DNA of 64,000 nt from the NCBI RefSeq assembly GCF_003816055.1, contig NZ_CP033906.1, forward strand, positions 1,984,001-2,048,000, given 5' to 3'. The translations under genes and the position numbers were made by a program. Origin of the DNA: Bacillus sp. FJAT-42376 (GTDB lineage: Bacteria > Bacillota > Bacilli > Bacillales > Bacillaceae). Shown here piece by piece: positions 43,010 to 51,288 of this stretch. Numbering within the stretch: the first letter of the stretch is position 1; the number at the start of each line of letters is the position of its first letter. The notes below the pieces were generated by a model. It ran no database searches. It had not been told where the DNA came from and saw only the letters and a program-made list of their open reading frames with translations.

Positions 43010-44473
43010 ATGATTGAAGTTCAGCTTGTATCCGGGGGATATGAGAAAAAAAATGTATTGAACGGAGTCAGTTTTTCTGTCAGCAAGGGAGAGTTCTTTG
43101 GTATTCTCGGCCCTAACGGGAGCGGCAAAACGACGCTGATGAAAATACTGTCCGGTATTCATCCGGCTTCAAAGGGAGAAGTCCGGATTAAAGATCGTCC
43201 GGTCGGCTCCTATCAAACAAAGGAGCTGGCGAAGGTGATGGCGGTTCTTCCCCAGCTTACCCATACAGCCTTTGATATGACGGTGAAGGAGGCGGTAAGT
43301 ATTGGCCGCTATCCTCATCAGGCCCGGATTTTGCCAAGATGGACGACTGAAGATGAACAGCTCGTGCATCTTGCCATGGAAGATACAGGAGTGGCGGAAT
43401 TCGCACACAGGTCCATTCAGGATTTGAGCGGGGGAGAACAGCAGAGAGTCTTTCTCGCTCAGGCTCTTGCCCAGGATCCGGATATCCTGCTGCTGGATGA
43501 GCCGACCAACCATTTGGATCTTGCGTTTCAGCAGAGCCTCCTTTCGAGGCTGAAGGGGTGGACAAAGAACCGGAACTTGACGATCGTTTCCATTTTTCAT
43601 GATTTAAATATGGCAAGTCTGTATTGTGACCGTGTGCTCCTTTTGGACAAAGGAAACGTATCAGGGATCGGAACGCCTTATGATGCTCTGCAGGAGCCCT
43701 CTTTAAAAGAAGTGTACAAAGCGGGGATTAAACGCCATTATCACCCTTCCCACGAAAGTCCACAGGTTATTCTGGATTCCCCGGCCGAACAGGGGAGAGA
43801 GCTGGAGATTACTGAATCCATGCTTGCAATCCGGCCTGAATACATAACATTAAAAGCCCCATTCCCACTAAAGACCATTTCTTCGGCAGTTGTTCATGCA
43901 GGAATAGGCTGGTATACAACCTTTTTGAACCGGCATGTCGGCGTGAATGATCCATGCGGTGATCCGCAGCTAGACTTAATCCGGTTTATCCAGTCAAAAG
44001 GATTTGATCCGAATGAAACGGTCGGTATGATGACGGCCGTCATGCTTGAGGATGCAAGCGTGAAAATGACAGAGGGGGATGGATTTTCGATTTTAACCGT
44101 CGTTACTGCGGGAACCGGAAACGCGGCGGATGCTTCCTGCGGATCAGCGGGACTGAGTGTTTCACCCGGAACCATTAACACTTGGGTGTTTGTGAACGGA
44201 ATTTGTTCAGATGAAGCGTTCTTACAGGCCGTCATCACCGCTACAGAGGCAAAAACACGGGCGCTGGCTGATTGTCTCATCCAGGATCCTGTAACGAAGA
44301 CCATTGCAACCGGAACGACAACGGACAGTGTTCTCATTGCCGCTACACAACAAGGCAGAAAGCTTGCTTATGCAGGGACGGCCACTGACCTGGGAAGAGC
44401 TATTGGAAAAAGCGTTTATGAATGCACCTCGGAGTCCATCAAGCTATACCTGAAGAGGAAAAGCCGTGCTTAA
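43010..44473 (+). CDS. Corrinoid transporter ATPase fused to CbiZ amidohydrolase (BtuD-CbiZ)
   Basis: 487 residues. Residues 1-255 form the BtuD ATPase: GPNGSGKTTLM, LSGGEQQRVFLAQAL, ILLLDEPTNHLD and IFHDLNMASLYCDRV. Residues about 280-487 match CbiZ (adenosylcobinamide amidohydrolase), with SAVVHAGIGWYTTFLNRHVG, GMMTAVMLEDASV, VTAGTGNAADASCG and TGTTTDSVLIAATQQGRKLA. CbiZ removes the lower-ligand loop from pseudo-cobamides to give cobyric acid, which the downstream genes reassemble. B. subtilis YvrA has a comparable fusion, as I recall. SD AAGGAGG. Confidence 0.9.
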   Translation: MIEVQLVSGGYEKKNVLNGVSFSVSKGEFFGILGPNGSGKTTLMKILSGIHPASKGEVRIKDRPVGSYQTKELAKVMAVLPQLTHTAFDMTVKEAVSIGRYPHQARILPRWTTEDEQLVHLAMEDTGVAEFAHRSIQDLSGGEQQRVFLAQALAQDPDILLLDEPTNHLDLAFQQSLLSRLKGWTKNRNLTIVSIFHDLNMASLYCDRVLLLDKGNVSGIGTPYDALQEPSLKEVYKAGIKRHYHPSHESPQVILDSPAEQGRELEITESMLAIRPEYITLKAPFPLKTISSAVVHAGIGWYTTFLNRHVGVNDPCGDPQLDLIRFIQSKGFDPNETVGMMTAVMLEDASVKMTEGDGFSILTVVTAGTGNAADASCGSAGLSVSPGTINTWVFVNGICSDEAFLQAVITATEAKTRALADCLIQDPVTKTIATGTTTDSVLIAATQQGRKLAYAGTATDLGRAIGKSVYECTSESIKLYLKRKSRA

Positions 44474-45413
44474 TCATCTTGCGGCTTTAACGATAGCCGT
44501 CCTGCTGGACCGTATACTCGGAGATCCCCCATCGATGCCCCATCCTGTCAGGTGGTTCGGCCGGGCGATTTCTTTTCTCGAAAAAAGGATGAATAAGGGG
44601 AGCTGCAAAAAAATGAAAGGCGTCCTTATGGTTCTCGTTCTTCTTGTGGCTGTTCTTATAGTGGTCATACCCCTTCAGCATATATGTTACGGGTTTCATC
44701 CCGCAGCGGGGATCCTGTTTGAAGCTGCTGTTATCTTCACTAGCATTGCTCAGCGGAGTTTAAAAGAGGCGGCGCTGGATGTGGAGGCTCCTCTTAGAAC
44801 GGGAGACATTAAAAAGGCGAGAATCAAGCTTTCCTATATAGTAGGGAGAGAGACGGATGACCTTCAGGAAAGCGAAATCGTGAGAGGGACGGTTGAAACG
44901 GTTGCGGAAAACACGAGTGACGGAGTAACGGCCCCCCTTTTTTGGGCCGCCATTGGCGGTGCTCCGGCTGCTCTTTTATACAGACTGGTCAACACGCTTG
45001 ATTCAATGGCTGGATACAAAAGTGAACGGTTTTTTAAATTCGGCTGGGCTTCCGCAAGGCTGGATGATGTCTTGAACTGGATTCCGGCAAGGATAACGGC
45101 TGCGCTGATGCTGGTTTCCTGTAAAGGGATTGGACATTGGAGCAACGTATCCGCTGATGCCAAAAAGCATCCAAGTCCGAACAGCGGATGGGGAGAAGCG
45201 GCGGCCGCTTATTTGCTCGGGATTGAGCTTGGCGGGATGAATACGTATGAAGGCATTCAATCTGAAAGGGCACGGATGGGAAGGCCTGATCATCCGCTTA
45301 CACGGATTCATATCCTGCAAACCGTTCAAATCATGAACCGGACGGTTATTGCTTTTATTGTTTTGTTATGGATAGGAGGATTGTTTCTTGAATTTACCGC
45401 ATCATGGATCTAA
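44466..45413 (+). CDS. cbiB: Adenosylcobinamide-phosphate synthase CbiB
   Basis: 315 residues, membrane protein with about four or five segments, which joins aminopropanol (phosphate) to adenosylcobyric acid. Motifs: AVLLDRILGDPPSMPHPVRW at the start, RETDDLQESEIVRGTVETVA, ENTSDGVTAPLFWAAIGGAP, LDDVLNWIPARITAALM and DAKKHPSPNSGWGEAAAAY. GTG start overlaps the btuD-cbiZ stop by eight bases with SD AGAGGAAA, so expression is coupled. Its substrate aminopropanol-phosphate comes from CobD, encoded next. Confidence 0.95.
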   Translation: MLNHLAALTIAVLLDRILGDPPSMPHPVRWFGRAISFLEKRMNKGSCKKMKGVLMVLVLLVAVLIVVIPLQHICYGFHPAAGILFEAAVIFTSIAQRSLKEAALDVEAPLRTGDIKKARIKLSYIVGRETDDLQESEIVRGTVETVAENTSDGVTAPLFWAAIGGAPAALLYRLVNTLDSMAGYKSERFFKFGWASARLDDVLNWIPARITAALMLVSCKGIGHWSNVSADAKKHPSPNSGWGEAAAAYLLGIELGGMNTYEGIQSERARMGRPDHPLTRIHILQTVQIMNRTVIAFIVLLWIGGLFLEFTASWI

Positions 45414-46452
45414 CCCGAAGCATGTATATAACAGCCTTCAGCTGAAGGCTCCACAAAACATTCTTGATTTCAGCGTCAATACAAATCCATATGGACCTCC
45501 GAAGTTCATTCATGAAAACTGGGAAGGATATAGTGCCTGTATTCAAGATTATCCGGATCCTGATGCGGCAGAGCTTTTAAAGGCTCTCTCAGTGAAAGAA
45601 AAGGTGCCGGAATCCTTTATTCTGGCAGGAAACGGTGCAGCGGAGCTTATTTTTCTTCTTGGACAAATGCTCAAGGGACAGGATGTATTAATCATTGAAC
45701 CGTCTTTTTCCGAATACCGCCAGGCACTTGAAGTGCAAGGAGCTTCGATTGATTCTCTCGTGCTGCTCGAAGAAAACAACTGGGACCTGGATTCAAGAAT
45801 TTTCACGATGATGGAAGGGAAAAAAGCTGTATTTCTCTGCAGCCCCAATAATCCGACGGGGAAAGTATATAGCCGTTCTATTCTTTTGGATGTTATTGAG
45901 CAGGCGGAAAAGGCCGGAACCCTCGTTATTTGTGATGAAGCGTTTTACGATTTTGCCGAAAATGAACCGTCCGTAGTTTCTGAGCTTCACCGTTATCCCA
46001 ATCTGATCATTTTAAGGTCAGTCACGAAAATGTATGCACTCGCAGGCCTGAGACTTGGCTATATCCTTGCGGAGCCTTCGATCATCGGGGATTTGAAAAA
46101 GAGGCAGCCCCATTGGAGTGTCAACGCGCTCGCACAGGTGATTGGAAGGGTGTGTGCAGCAGACGCAGAGCACGCACAAAAAACAAGACTGCTGATTGAA
46201 CTGGAACGCAAAAGAGTCATGAGGGAACTGTCTTTGATTGGAATCCGGGTATACCCAAGCAGCACCAATTTTTATTTAATCGCTGCTCCTAAAGAGGAAG
46301 GGCTTTTCCGTTTTCTTTTGGAAAAGGGGATAACCGTGAGGCATACTGAAAATTTTGCCGGTCTGAATGGAAACTACCTGCGGATTGCGGTGAAGCTTCC
46401 GGAAGAAAACGATCAGCTTATCCAAGCGCTTAAGGAGTGGAAATATTGCTGA
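45388..46452 (+). CDS. cobD: Threonine-phosphate decarboxylase CobD
   Basis: 354 residues, PLP-dependent fold-type I enzyme close to histidinol-phosphate aminotransferase. It makes (R)-1-aminopropan-2-ol phosphate from threonine phosphate for the corrin side chain. Motifs: LDFSVNTNPYGPP, AGNGAAELIFLLG, CSPNNPTGKV, DEAFYDF and the Lys-bearing SVTKMYALAGLRLGY. TTG start inside the end of cbiB with SD ATAGGAGGA. Distinguished from HisC by its cobalamin-operon setting; the sequence alone could fit either. Confidence 0.88.
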   Translation: MNLPHHGSNPKHVYNSLQLKAPQNILDFSVNTNPYGPPKFIHENWEGYSACIQDYPDPDAAELLKALSVKEKVPESFILAGNGAAELIFLLGQMLKGQDVLIIEPSFSEYRQALEVQGASIDSLVLLEENNWDLDSRIFTMMEGKKAVFLCSPNNPTGKVYSRSILLDVIEQAEKAGTLVICDEAFYDFAENEPSVVSELHRYPNLIILRSVTKMYALAGLRLGYILAEPSIIGDLKKRQPHWSVNALAQVIGRVCAADAEHAQKTRLLIELERKRVMRELSLIGIRVYPSSTNFYLIAAPKEEGLFRFLLEKGITVRHTENFAGLNGNYLRIAVKLPEENDQLIQALKEWKYC

Positions 46453-46985
46453 TTTTCGTATCCGGGGGCGTCAGAAGCGGGAAGACCTCTTTTGCGGAAC
46501 GTCTCGCAAAGGAGGCAGCAGGGAAAAAAGGAAAACTGAACTACATTGCAGCAGGACGAGCGGCCGATCAGGAAATGGTAGAAAGGATTGCGAAGCATCA
46601 GCAGGAACGTTTTTCATCCGCTTTACCCTGGCATACATATGAACAGCCCCGGGATCTGCATCTCCTTTCAAGCCAGTTTACAAAAAACGATATCGTCGTC
46701 GTCGACTGTCTGACGACGTGGCTCAACAATGAAATGTTCTCAGCCAATCCGCCTGAAGAGGTATCCAAACACTTGCTCATGGGCATTCAGTCTCTTGAGA
46801 GAGCATGCAGTGTGCTGATCCTTGTGTCCAATGAGCTGTTTTATGACGCACAGCCATACAGCAAAACGGTTCTGGCTTATCAGGCTGCGCTGGGGGAAAT
46901 TCATCAGGATGCCGTAAGAAAGGCGCAATCCGCCTTTCTTGTTGAGAACGGAATTCCGGTTTTAATGAAGGGGGCAAGGCAGTGA
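46446..46985 (+). CDS. cobU: Adenosylcobinamide kinase/guanylyltransferase CobU
   Basis: About 179 residues. P-loop FVSGGVRSGKTSFAERLA; further motifs YIAAGRAADQEM and RIAKHQQERF, VVVDCLTTWLNNEMF and ILVSNELF. It phosphorylates cobinamide and then transfers GMP, giving adenosyl-GDP-cobinamide for CobS. TTG at 46446 lies eight bases after AAGGAG; a GTG at 46437 overlaps that SD. A second CobU-like gene occurs at 49802. Overlaps cobQ by four bases at the end. Confidence 0.9.
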   Translation: MLIFVSGGVRSGKTSFAERLAKEAAGKKGKLNYIAAGRAADQEMVERIAKHQQERFSSALPWHTYEQPRDLHLLSSQFTKNDIVVVDCLTTWLNNEMFSANPPEEVSKHLLMGIQSLERACSVLILVSNELFYDAQPYSKTVLAYQAALGEIHQDAVRKAQSAFLVENGIPVLMKGARQ

Positions 46986-48472
46986 AAGGACTCATGCTTC
47001 AAGGGACTTCTTCAGATGTGGGGAAAAGCCTGCTCGTGACCGCTTTATGCAGAATATTTGCGGATAAAGGTCTGAATGCCGCTCCTTTCAAATCCCAAAA
47101 TATGTCCAATAATTCCTATGTAACACTTGATGGACTTGAGATCGGAAGGGCACAGGGCATTCAGGCTGAAGCAGCAGGCCAGGAAGCGAATGTGTATATG
47201 AATCCGATTCTTTTGAAGCCTTCAAGTGACATGGCTTCTGAAGTGGTGCTTTTCGGAAAACGGGATCAAGTCTTGTCCGGCATGGACTATAGAAGCAGCT
47301 ATTACGAGAGAGGGCTTCAGGCAATTGAACAATCCATCTATGAACTCGGCAAAAGGTATTCCTATATCATTGCGGAGGGAGCAGGATCTCCGGCGGAAGT
47401 GAATTTAAATGACCGGGAGCTGGTCAATATGAAGGTTGCCGAGCTCGCCGATTTGCCGGTTATTCTTGTTGCCGATATCGAACGGGGAGGCGTATTTGCA
47501 AGCATTTTTGGTACGCTTGCCCTTTTGTCCCCGAAGGACCGAAAAAGGGTAAAGGGATTGATAATCAATAAGTTTAGAGGGGATATCGAGCTGTTTAGGG
47601 AGGGAAGAGAGTGGCTGGAGGCAGAAACAGGCGTACCTGTTCTCGGAATCGTTCCATTTCTTCACGGTCATATGATTGAAGGAGAGGACTCGCTTTCCAT
47701 CACCTCTCTGTTTCCGGTGAAAAGAAAATTTGCTATTGACCTCGCAGTCATTAAATTGCCTTACCTTTCAAATTACACCGATTTTGAACCTTTTCTTTTT
47801 GAGGAGGATGTCAGAATCAGGTTTATAGACAGGCCGGAAGATCTGGGAGAACCTGATGCAATCATTCTACCGGGAACGAAAAGTACAATCTCAGATTTGG
47901 AGACCATTAATAAAAGCGGGCTGGCCCAGGCTATCCTCGAACATGCCCGGGCAGGAAAAGAAGTGCTTGGAATCTGCGGCGGGTATCAGATGCTTGGAGA
48001 GAGGCTCATTGACCGTTTTGGCATGGATACGGGAGTGGAAGGATATGAAACAGCTGGCCTTGGACTGCTGCCTGTTTATACTGAATTCCTGAAGGAAAAA
48101 GAAACGATTCGCAGATCAGGCCGAACCGCAAAAACATGCCCTCTCGGACAATGGACGGTAAAAGGCTATGAAATTCATATGGGGAAAACGTACGGCAGCG
48201 GATTCGAGCCGTTCCTTGAATTTCCCGGCGGCAGCGGGGATGAAGGAGCTACAGCGGGATTTGTGACAGGAACCTACATGCACCACCTGTTTTACAATGA
48301 TGGCTTTCGTACGGCCTGGCTGAATCACCTTCGGGAGAAAAAAGGGGCCGGAGCGCTCCGCTCAATCAATCTTGAAGCATTGAAGGATGAGCGCTACAGC
48401 CTCCTGGCAGAACAAATCGAGCCGCATCTCGATATGGAGAGAATCATGGAAATGGCTGAAGGGGGCGCTTAA
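46982..48472 (+). CDS. cobQ: Cobyric acid synthase CobQ/CbiP
   Basis: 496 residues, glutamine-dependent amidase of the corrin ring side chains. The N-terminal synthetase domain has LQGTSSDVGKSLLVTALCRI (P-loop-like), FKSQNMSNNSYVTLDGLEIG and AEGAGSPAEVNLNDRELVNM. The C-terminal glutaminase domain carries the nucleophile Cys in LGICGGYQMLG and a His in GYEIHMGKTY. GTG start overlapping cobU. It yields cobyric acid, the substrate of CbiB with CobD's product. Confidence 0.95.
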   Translation: MKGLMLQGTSSDVGKSLLVTALCRIFADKGLNAAPFKSQNMSNNSYVTLDGLEIGRAQGIQAEAAGQEANVYMNPILLKPSSDMASEVVLFGKRDQVLSGMDYRSSYYERGLQAIEQSIYELGKRYSYIIAEGAGSPAEVNLNDRELVNMKVAELADLPVILVADIERGGVFASIFGTLALLSPKDRKRVKGLIINKFRGDIELFREGREWLEAETGVPVLGIVPFLHGHMIEGEDSLSITSLFPVKRKFAIDLAVIKLPYLSNYTDFEPFLFEEDVRIRFIDRPEDLGEPDAIILPGTKSTISDLETINKSGLAQAILEHARAGKEVLGICGGYQMLGERLIDRFGMDTGVEGYETAGLGLLPVYTEFLKEKETIRRSGRTAKTCPLGQWTVKGYEIHMGKTYGSGFEPFLEFPGGSGDEGATAGFVTGTYMHHLFYNDGFRTAWLNHLREKKGAGALRSINLEALKDERYSLLAEQIEPHLDMERIMEMAEGGA

Positions 48473-48474
48473 AC

Positions 48475-49272
48475 GTGAAGACTCGAGTCGAAGGATTTCT
48501 GATTGCTGTTCAATTCTTTACAGCGATCCCTGTAAAGAAGTCTTTTGATATGGATCCTAAAAGGGTTTCGTATGCCGTAAGGAGTCTCCCGCTAACAGGG
48601 ATAATCCTCGGTCTTATGATGATGGCTGCTTTATGGGGGATGAAGACCTTTTCCCCTTTCTCTGACCTTGCGTCCGCCTTTTTTGTTTGGATTTTGGCTA
48701 TCATTCTGACGGGAGGTCTTCATCTGGACGGCTGGATGGATGCAAGTGATGCTTATTTTTCGTACAGAGATAAAGAAAAGCGCCTTGAAATCATGAAGGA
48801 TCCAAGGACCGGCGCGTTTGGCGTTCTGTCTGTCCTTGTTTTGCTCTCTGCCAGGTTTCTATTTATCTACGAAATCACCGTCCGGCTGGAATGGATGGAC
48901 TACTTTCTTGCGGCGGTCATTCCGCTGCTGTCAAGGATCGGAATGGGAATCCTGCTTGCCTGTGTTCCCCCGGCAAAAAAAGAGGGCCTGGCTTCTTTTT
49001 TTCATAGAGGCTTGGATAAGCGGAAGGTACTACTCGTTTTTTCTGGCTGGATTGTGGGTGCTGCCGTTCTTTTTTATGCAGCAGAACCGATGCTCGGCAC
49101 TTTTTTTTTAAGTCTGGTGCTGCTGCTTTTCTGTTTTACAGCAGTGGCTGGATTCTTTATAGTGAAACAGTTTAACGGAGTTACCGGCGATTTGCTTGGG
49201 GCATCTGCGGAAGGAGGGGAAACGGTTTTATGGATGGGACTGTGGCTATTGCATTATTTCGCCATGGCATGA
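48475..49272 (+). CDS. cobS: Adenosylcobinamide-GDP ribazoletransferase CobS
   Basis: 265 residues, a membrane enzyme with about six segments that joins adenosyl-GDP-cobinamide to alpha-ribazole (phosphate) to form cobalamin (phosphate). Motifs: FTAIPVKKSFD near the start, then GGLHLDGWMDASDAYFSYRD and MKDPRTGAFGVLSVL. Acidic residues in HLDGWMDASDA bind Mg. GTG start, SD AAGGGGG. The cobC start lies inside its end (43-bp overlap). Confidence 0.94.
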   Translation: MKTRVEGFLIAVQFFTAIPVKKSFDMDPKRVSYAVRSLPLTGIILGLMMMAALWGMKTFSPFSDLASAFFVWILAIILTGGLHLDGWMDASDAYFSYRDKEKRLEIMKDPRTGAFGVLSVLVLLSARFLFIYEITVRLEWMDYFLAAVIPLLSRIGMGILLACVPPAKKEGLASFFHRGLDKRKVLLVFSGWIVGAAVLFYAAEPMLGTFFLSLVLLLFCFTAVAGFFIVKQFNGVTGDLLGASAEGGETVLWMGLWLLHYFAMA

Positions 49273-49850
49273 CGGAAAAAAACAGCCGGCATGTGTACAG
49301 CGGCTGGACGGATGATCCGCTGTCGGATGAAGGAAAAGCCTTGCTTTCTCCAGTTAAAGGCTTTGATCCTGTCCTTTTATTTACGAGCGGTATGCTCCGC
49401 ACGGATCAGACAGCAGATCTTTTATTTCCGGATGTTCCAAAAACCGCTGTTCCGGCTTTGAAAGAAATCCATTTTGGGAGATGGGAAGGACTTTCTTACA
49501 GGGATTTAAAAGAGGATAGGGATTATGCTCTCTGGCTTTCCGACATGGATCAGCATGCCCCTCCGGATGGTGAGAGCTTAACGGCTTTTAAAGAAAGGGT
49601 CATGGATGGCTGGGGAATGATCCGGGACCGGATACTAAGGAGCCATGCACCCTCTGCCGCTGTTATTTGCCATGGCGGAACCATCCGCCAGCTCATGACG
49701 GAATGGTCTGGTGATGCCAGAGGTTTTTGGGAGTGGAAGGCAGAGCCGGGAGCCGGGTTCATCATGATCTTTACACTTGAAGCACTTAGGAGGGGAGAGC
49801 CATGCATTTCGTTTCAGGAGGTGCCTTTAACGGCAAAGCCAAATGGGTAA
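49230..49850 (+). CDS. cobC: Histidine phosphatase CobC (alpha-ribazole phosphatase)
   Basis: 206 residues, phosphoglycerate-mutase-like fold. Phosphohistidine motif is ALFRHGMTEKN near residue 8; the second His and Glu are in EIHFGRWEGLSYRDL and VICHGGTIRQL. It dephosphorylates alpha-ribazole phosphate or cobalamin 5'-phosphate at the end of nucleotide-loop assembly. ATG at 49230 with SD AAGGAGGGG, overlapping cobS. Confidence 0.88.
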   Translation: MDGTVAIALFRHGMTEKNSRHVYSGWTDDPLSDEGKALLSPVKGFDPVLLFTSGMLRTDQTADLLFPDVPKTAVPALKEIHFGRWEGLSYRDLKEDRDYALWLSDMDQHAPPDGESLTAFKERVMDGWGMIRDRILRSHAPSAAVICHGGTIRQLMTEWSGDARGFWEWKAEPGAGFIMIFTLEALRRGEPCISFQEVPLTAKPNG

Positions 49851-50233
49851 GAAAACAGAGCTGGTGGAGTGAAGAAGCACTTTGGATCAGTGCATACAGG
49901 AATGATGAACTGCACCAGCCTTTCCGGACCCTGACAGTCATAGAGGGACTCGAGGAGTTCATCAGAAGAGATCTTATGGAAGCGGGGCAGCAAACCGCGG
50001 ATACGTGGAGGTGTTTAATCCGGTATTGGCAGGAATGGGAAGAAGCGGCGGAGGAAAATAACCTAGTGCTCATAGGCACAGATATCTCAAAAGGAATTGT
50101 TCCGGCAGAAGCTGAAAACAGGCTTTGGCGGGATGTAACCGGCTGGGTTTATCAGGATATTGTCCAGCATGCCAAACGGGCCGATTTCATATGGTATGGC
50201 ATTCAGACTCCGCTGAAGGGAGCAGGAAAATGA
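49802..50233 (+). CDS. Second CobU-like protein, degenerate P-loop
   Basis: 143 residues. The N-terminal MHFVSGGAFNGKAKWVRKQS looks like a CobU P-loop, but lacks the GSGKS pattern (GGAFNGK). A middle region has ILIG-type LVLIGTDISKGIVPAEAENR and the C-terminal WRDVTGWVYQDIVQHAKRAD and FIWYGI, corresponding to the end of CobU, with the nucleotidyl-binding and D-I-S-K-G-I-V-P motif. It is shorter than CobU (about 180). Whether it does GMP transfer, kinase, or a regulatory role is unknown; it overlaps cobC and the next gene and keeps an excellent SD (AGGAGGGGAG). Confidence 0.8.
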   Translation: MHFVSGGAFNGKAKWVRKQSWWSEEALWISAYRNDELHQPFRTLTVIEGLEEFIRRDLMEAGQQTADTWRCLIRYWQEWEEAAEENNLVLIGTDISKGIVPAEAENRLWRDVTGWVYQDIVQHAKRADFIWYGIQTPLKGAGK

Positions 50234-50937
50234 GGGATATCCAAACGTTTGAGCTCAATGAGAAAGAGTGGCTCGTTGCTGCAGCCGATAACGCAGGGGC
50301 GATCGGGGAAAGGGAGCTTGATCAGGTGAAGGCACCAATTGAAGTGACGGCTTCGCTGACCTTAAGAGTAGCACTGATGGAGTGCATGTCCGTTAAAGCC
50401 GTTCCCTTTTCAGTCCTGATTCATAATTTTATGGGAGATGAAGCATGGGGAAGGATAGAGAAAGCCTGCCTTCATCTATTGAAGGAAGCCCGGGCAGAGG
50501 GGGCGGCAATAGCCGGGAGCACGGAGAGCAACATGGAGATGGTGCAGTCTGCGCTCGGCATCACTGTGCTCGGAAAAGTGCGGAAAAAGGACTATCAGGC
50601 CGGCTGCACACCTCCCGATGCGGCGATCGCGGTGATTGGAGAGCCTTTAGTCGGGTCTGAAGTACTCGAAAAGAAAGACCGGATGATCCCTCTGTCCCTT
50701 TTTATGAAGCTTGTCAGCCACCCCGGAGTATATGAGATGATTCCCGCCGGTTCAAAGGGGATTGCCCATGAGGCCCTTATCCTGAATCCGCAGGCGAGAC
50801 TCATAAACGGCGGCCTTGATCTCTATAAATCTTGCGGACCTGCAAGCTGTGCCGTCATTTCCTATAAAAAAAAGGATGAACAAGAATTGAAAAATCTTGC
50901 AAAGGACCTGTTTTATTCTGTTTCAGCGGCAGAATAA
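50230..50937 (+). CDS. PurM-like (AIR-synthase-related) protein, putative alpha-ribazole kinase
   Basis: About 235 residues starting MRDIQTFELNEKEWLVAAAD. The stretch ADNAGAIGERELDQVKAP resembles the glycine/Asp-rich metal-ATP site of PurM-like proteins, and FMGDEAW, AAIAGSTESNMEM and GEPLVGSEV continue the fold. ATG overlaps the previous stop (ATGA). In Listeria and Geobacillus a kinase, CblS, makes alpha-ribazole phosphate from imported alpha-ribazole; I believe this protein is of that type, but the link is from memory and position. CobT-type phosphoribosyltransferase is not in the window, which fits the salvage route. Confidence 0.6.
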   Translation: MRDIQTFELNEKEWLVAAADNAGAIGERELDQVKAPIEVTASLTLRVALMECMSVKAVPFSVLIHNFMGDEAWGRIEKACLHLLKEARAEGAAIAGSTESNMEMVQSALGITVLGKVRKKDYQAGCTPPDAAIAVIGEPLVGSEVLEKKDRMIPLSLFMKLVSHPGVYEMIPAGSKGIAHEALILNPQARLINGGLDLYKSCGPASCAVISYKKKDEQELKNLAKDLFYSVSAAE

Positions 50938-51066
50938 TCAGGCTTTTTTCAAATTCTTCAGCATTTTTAAAAGCTTCTGGTTTTCTTCCGATACTTTGTA
51001 GCCCAAGTCTGCGGTTGTAAATTTTTTCGGTTTTTTTAAATTGTTTTTTTTATTTTTATGTTCCAT
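50938..51066 (-). CDS. Possible small basic protein, 42 residues
   Basis: ATG at 51066, with AAGGGAGAG 11-12 bases upstream, opens MEHKNKKNNLKKPKKFTTAD, then LGYKVSEENQKLLKMLKNLK and KA. It is Lys-rich with a predicted amphipathic helix at the end. It ends directly next to the stop of the convergent cobalamin gene. Not recognised; coding support is only the SD and open frame. The rest of 51067-51225 shows nothing else I can support. Confidence 0.4.
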   Translation of the reverse strand: MEHKNKKNNLKKPKKFTTADLGYKVSEENQKLLKMLKNLKKA

Positions 51067-51225
51067 GGCCAGGCTCTCTCCCTTGCAGCACATCATGCTA
51101 TATTTATATGTTATGAATCTTGAAAAATATCCGGTATTTTGCCTATTTGGCCGGAACAGAATCCGGCGGAACAGCTATTTGAATGGAAGCGCTGCCGGTA
51201 ACTTAAATATTTTGAAAAATAAAGA

Positions 51226-51277
51226 TTGTTTTTCGAAAAAAAATCAGATAGTATGTAAGTGGAGTTAACCGGTTAAC
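51226..51277 (+). promoter_or_regulatory. Promoter and palindromic operator of the LacI-type gene
   Basis: TTGTTT (51226-51231), 17 bp, TAGTAT (51249-51254). GTTAACCGGTTAAC (51264-51277) is a perfect 14-bp palindrome with central CG at about +3 to +16, the usual form of a LacI-family operator. Autorepression is inferred. Confidence 0.78.
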
Positions 51278-51288
51278 TAGGAGGAATC

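Noticed and set aside
43169..44337. Long minus-strand frames opposite btuD-cbiZ
   Set aside because: Mirror of codon bias in the real gene; no recognisable domain.
45388..46452. Histidinol-phosphate aminotransferase HisC
   Set aside because: Fold and motifs fit both, but the coupled position between cbiB and cobU favours CobD.
51178..51200. cre site GAATGGAAGCGCTGCCGG before the LacI-type gene
   Set aside because: The right half departs from the consensus at several positions; not strong enough to list.
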